NCBI GenBank assembly: GCA_938084685.1
Contig: CALKGE010000001.1
Location: 1,116,001 to 1,180,000 of the forward strand
Length of the DNA: 64,000 bases
From: an uncultured Pirellulaceae bacterium
Lineage (GTDB): Bacteria; Planctomycetota; Planctomycetia; Pirellulales; Pirellulaceae
Reading direction: 5' to 3'
Part shown: in pieces, positions 61,865-64,000 of the stretch
Layout of the letters: every line of letters starts with the position of its first letter
How positions within the stretch are numbered: the first letter of the stretch is position 1
Translations under genes and position numbers: made by a program
The notes under the pieces: generated by a model
What the model was told of the DNA's origin: nothing
What the model saw: only the letters and a program-made list of their open reading frames with translations
Database searches by the model: none

Positions 61865-63028
61865 CTAACCAACAACTGGTGCAATGCCTCCACCGACATT
61901 TCGATATTTCTCAACGTTACACAGGATTCTTAGCTGTTTGTTGGTGATAGAGGTCAAGCTGCCTAGAGAAAGCCTGTCGAGCTTACTAAGGCTCTTCGCC
62001 TGCCGATCCGTGAGAGAGGTTATGCCGTTTAGATGAAGCGTGTTAACTAAACCCAGGCTTTCCGCCTGTCGGTCCGTAAGGGTCGTTAAGCCGTTTAATT
62101 CAAGTGTGGGAACCTTGCTGAAAATTTCCGCTTGCCGGTCAGTTAACGCGGTGATGCCGTTTAGATTAAGCGTGGGAGTTTGGAATCCTATGGTAGAAGT
62201 ATTCAGGCTATCTCCAGGAGGTCTACTCAGGATTTCTGCCTGCCGATCAGTGAGAGAGGTTAAGCCATTTAACTCAAGCACTCTTACCGTACTCAAGCTT
62301 TCTGCCTGCCGATCCGTGAGAGAGGTTATGCCTTCTAGATGAAGTGCCCAGGCTGCAAACAAGCTTTCTGCCTGCTCGGCGAAACCTTTTAGCTCAACAT
62401 AACGGAATTTACTCAGGCTTTTTACCTGTGGGTCAGTGAGAGAGGTTAAGCTGTTTAACTTGAGTGTCATGACGTTGCCGAGCTCTTCTGCTTGTCGGTC
62501 AGTGAGGGTCGTTAAACCGTTCAACCATATTTCGGGAACCCTACCCAGGCTTTCTGCCTGTGCATCAGAGAGAGAGGTTAAGCCATTTAAGGCAAGCTTT
62601 CTAACTTTACTCAAGCCCTCAGCCTGCCGATCAGTGAGGGTCGTCAAACCATTTAACTCAAGGAAGCCAACTTCACCCAAGTACTTTGCCTGTCGGTCGG
62701 AAATGGTGGATAAGCCGTTTAACTCAAGCACTCTTACCTTACTCAGGATTTCTGCCTGCGCATCAGTAAGAGAGGTTAATCCGTTTAGATTAAGTTTATC
62801 AACCTTACTCAAAGCCTCTGCCTGGTGGTCAGAAATGGTGGTTATGCCATTTAATTCTAGCGCGCTAACCTTTTTCAAGCATTTTGCCTGTCGATCCGTG
62901 AGAGAGCTTAAGCCGTTTAAATCGAGCTCTTTATACTGTTCAACGGATTTGAATTTTCGTGGCGATGCCCCCTCTGTCAACAATGGCGCGATGAAGCAGA
63001 ATGCCAGTACCTGTAAGGTTCTAATCAT
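61865..63028 (-). CDS. Secreted protein with ~14 atypical 22-residue leucine repeats
   Basis: This 387-residue protein has GGGAGGAAA before ATG 63028 and a signal peptide (~19 residues). Residues ~28-370 are about 14 copies of a 22-residue unit reading LTDRQAE.LSKV..L.LNGLTS, with the LNG triplet and Gln-Ala step strongly conserved. It differs from the LRR style of the lipoprotein at 24945-26303 by its shorter unit and by TDRQAE in place of DAGL. It should be a secreted solenoid with a repeated ligand-facing surface. The next gene on the strand is a zinc-ribbon protein. Confidence 0.8.
   Translation of the reverse strand: MIRTLQVLAFCFIAPLLTEGASPRKFKSVEQYKELDLNGLSSLTDRQAKCLKKVSALELNGITTISDHQAEALSKVDKLNLNGLTSLTDAQAEILSKVRVLELNGLSTISDRQAKYLGEVGFLELNGLTTLTDRQAEGLSKVRKLALNGLTSLSDAQAESLGRVPEIWLNGLTTLTDRQAEELGNVMTLKLNSLTSLTDPQVKSLSKFRYVELKGFAEQAESLFAAWALHLEGITSLTDRQAESLSTVRVLELNGLTSLTDRQAEILSRPPGDSLNTSTIGFQTPTLNLNGITALTDRQAEIFSKVPTLELNGLTTLTDRQAESLGLVNTLHLNGITSLTDRQAKSLSKLDRLSLGSLTSITNKQLRILCNVEKYRNVGGGIAPVVG
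61950..62940 (-). repeat. 66-base tandem protein-coding repeat
   Basis: The coding sequence of the solenoid protein is a tandem array of a 66-base unit with varying third positions, encoding the 22-residue LTDRQAE..LNGL repeat. One unit near 62160-62230 is expanded and one near 62350 is shortened. It is a protein-repeat array, not a DNA element such as CRISPR. Confidence 0.85.
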
Positions 63029-63440
63029 TTGGATTTCCTCCCAGGAAATTGCAGGGCTCTCCCTCTAAATGTAACCCAATCTTGTGGCATTCACCGAAAA
63101 ATTTTCCGCTCGGGTAGAGTCAGACGTTGCAATCGATTCGGCAGTCCAAGTGAGTACTTGAGGAGTTACTGGAGGTCGCACCTGATCCCTATTTATAACT
63201 CGCAACAGACCGTCGAAACCCGCCACGTTGTAGCAGGAATTTAAGAGAAAATGCTATCTGCAGCATGCGCTGGGGTACTGTCCGTCGAATGCAACAGGTA
63301 TTCGATGTAGACTCCCGAGAGGATGACGGAAAGAGTTTAAAGCGTCCAGCTTGCCCGACCCGTACAGGAAATCTGCTCCCTACCATCAAACTGCCCGTTG
63401 CTTAACCGTCTCGATCGATGGCACATACTGAATCTGTGCT
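63029..63440. other. Intergenic region without recognised features
   Basis: This 412-base gap holds the promoter of the solenoid-protein gene (minus strand). No convincing gene, terminator or promoter was seen. Weak reading frames on both strands lack coding character. Confidence 0.5.
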
Positions 63441-64000
63441 TCACTTTCCGATCGAAGTCAGCAATGCGTCTGTCAGTGGTTTGCCGTCGGCATGGGGGTA
63501 CTTGAGTCCCAGCAGTTTAGCGATTGTGGGAGCAATGGAAGTATTGTCTGCGCCTTGCAGTTTGATTCCTGATTGAATGCCAGCACCGGAGAGGATGCAC
63601 ATCGCATTCATCTTCTGGAGTTTCGCCAGAAATCCGTGAGAACCGAGTGACGTACGTGCTTCCAGGTAAGTTGCGACAAGCGTTTCCCCAGTCACGGCGC
63701 CAGAGACGGCATATCCATCTTTAGCGACCAGAATGGCATCAGGTACCTGGTTGTATTCACGTGGGTGTGGGAAGCCGACTTCCTGGAAACGATCTGGTAG
63801 TAGCACATCTGCCACTCCCTCCTGTCCCAAAAACATCTTCCTGACCTTGGCCGCATCCTCCGCAGCTTTTGCTGGATTGGTGCAGTACAAAAATCCAACA
63901 CCACCCTCGGGGACCACATGCACTTCCGCCTGCGTTAGCTTTCCGGCTTCCACCGTCAGTAACCCTTCGTTTCGCAACAGGACATTCGGTCGAATAGCTT
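63441..64000 (-). CDS. Alkaline-phosphatase-superfamily phosphodiesterase/pyrophosphatase, 5' end missing
   Basis: The reading frame continues off the right edge with no stop, so only the last 186 residues are seen; the start is outside the window. The end of the protein carries FPHPREYNQVPDAILVAKDGY, then NAMCILSGAG, GIKLQGADNTSIAPTIAKLLGL, which is the C-terminal pattern of type I phosphodiesterase/nucleotide-pyrophosphatase-like members of the alkaline-phosphatase superfamily. It would hydrolyse phosphodiester or phosphate bonds; a precise substrate cannot be assigned. The apparent internal start at 63977 is a TTG within the gene. Confidence 0.75.
   Translation of the reverse strand, partial: AIRPNVLLRNEGLLTVEAGKLTQAEVHVVPEGGVGFLYCTNPAKAAEDAAKVRKMFLGQEGVADVLLPDRFQEVGFPHPREYNQVPDAILVAKDGYAVSGAVTGETLVATYLEARTSLGSHGFLAKLQKMNAMCILSGAGIQSGIKLQGADNTSIAPTIAKLLGLKYPHADGKPLTDALLTSIGK

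Noticed and set aside
61950-62940. Possible CRISPR array or DNA satellite
   Set aside because: The 66-base period is an exact multiple of three, varies at third positions, and encodes a conserved protein repeat. No spacers or cas genes are present.
62436-63068. Plus-strand frame of 210 codons across the solenoid gene
   Set aside because: Antisense shadow created by the 66-base coding repeat; it has a repetitive low-information translation and no Shine-Dalgarno.
63189-63389. Minus-strand frame of 66 codons upstream of the solenoid gene
   Set aside because: Composition looks random and it lacks a ribosome-binding site.

Overview
The window reads as chromosomal DNA of a planctomycete (phylum Planctomycetota). 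The evidence is the density of families typical of that phylum: two DUF1549/DUF1553 proteins each followed by a DUF1501 partner, a DUF1592-group giant with a DUF1552 partner, a DUF1559 protein, 'NPYQSP'-type membrane proteins, planctomycete-type leucine-rich-repeat lipoproteins, a formylglycine-type sulfatase, a PQQ-type propeller, and many secreted proteins with Sec or Tat signals. Genus cannot be fixed from the sequence alone. I saw no rRNA, tRNA, CRISPR array, integrase or transposase.

Layout. 1-2607: the end of a pseudopilin gene, a DUF1559 protein and a nucleotide-sugar epimerase. 2920-12095: a compact four-gene module of a large TPR protein, an ExbB/TolQ-type channel, an ExbD/TolR-type partner, and a 1663-residue protein with three N-terminal membrane helices, a TonB-like proline-rich stretch, about 1000 residues of low-complexity linker and a C-terminal alpha/alpha-toroid (prenyltransferase-repeat) domain. 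12582-18280: a small conserved protein, a TPR lipoprotein, two overlapping CNNM/DUF21 transporters and an ABC-2 permease. 18577-22632: a DUF1549/DUF1501 pair. 22781-26303: a repeat-bearing small secreted protein, a membrane protein and an LRR lipoprotein. 26378-33821: an ABC-export operon (amidotransferase-fold membrane protein, ATPase, permease, HEAT-repeat protein). 33960-40465: a second DUF1549/DUF1501 pair followed by a short-chain dehydrogenase and an SMP-30 lactonase. 40631-43488: an extremely acidic protein, small membrane proteins and an amidohydrolase. 43522-54157: a six-gene minus-strand run (PQQ propeller, DUF1592 protein, DUF1552 protein, a candidate 44-residue gene, ceramidase-like protein, double alpha/beta hydrolase). 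54393-60386: a sialidase/sialate O-acetylesterase fusion, a PIG-L deacetylase and a sulfatase. 60523-64000: a small membrane protein, a zinc-ribbon protein, an unusual 22-residue-repeat protein and the end of a phosphodiesterase/pyrophosphatase-family protein.

How it fits together. The right half looks like secreted and periplasmic degradation of complex sulfated, acetylated or sialylated glycans, with the DUF1549/1592 cytochrome-like proteins and their DUF1501/1552 partners as companions. The left half holds an energised envelope machine (ExbB/ExbD plus a giant TonB-like protein), which I regard as the best candidate for an undescribed system. Start codons were chosen from Shine-Dalgarno sequences and signal peptides where these disagree with the longest reading frame. 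All functions are inferred from sequence motifs recognised by eye; no database search was run.
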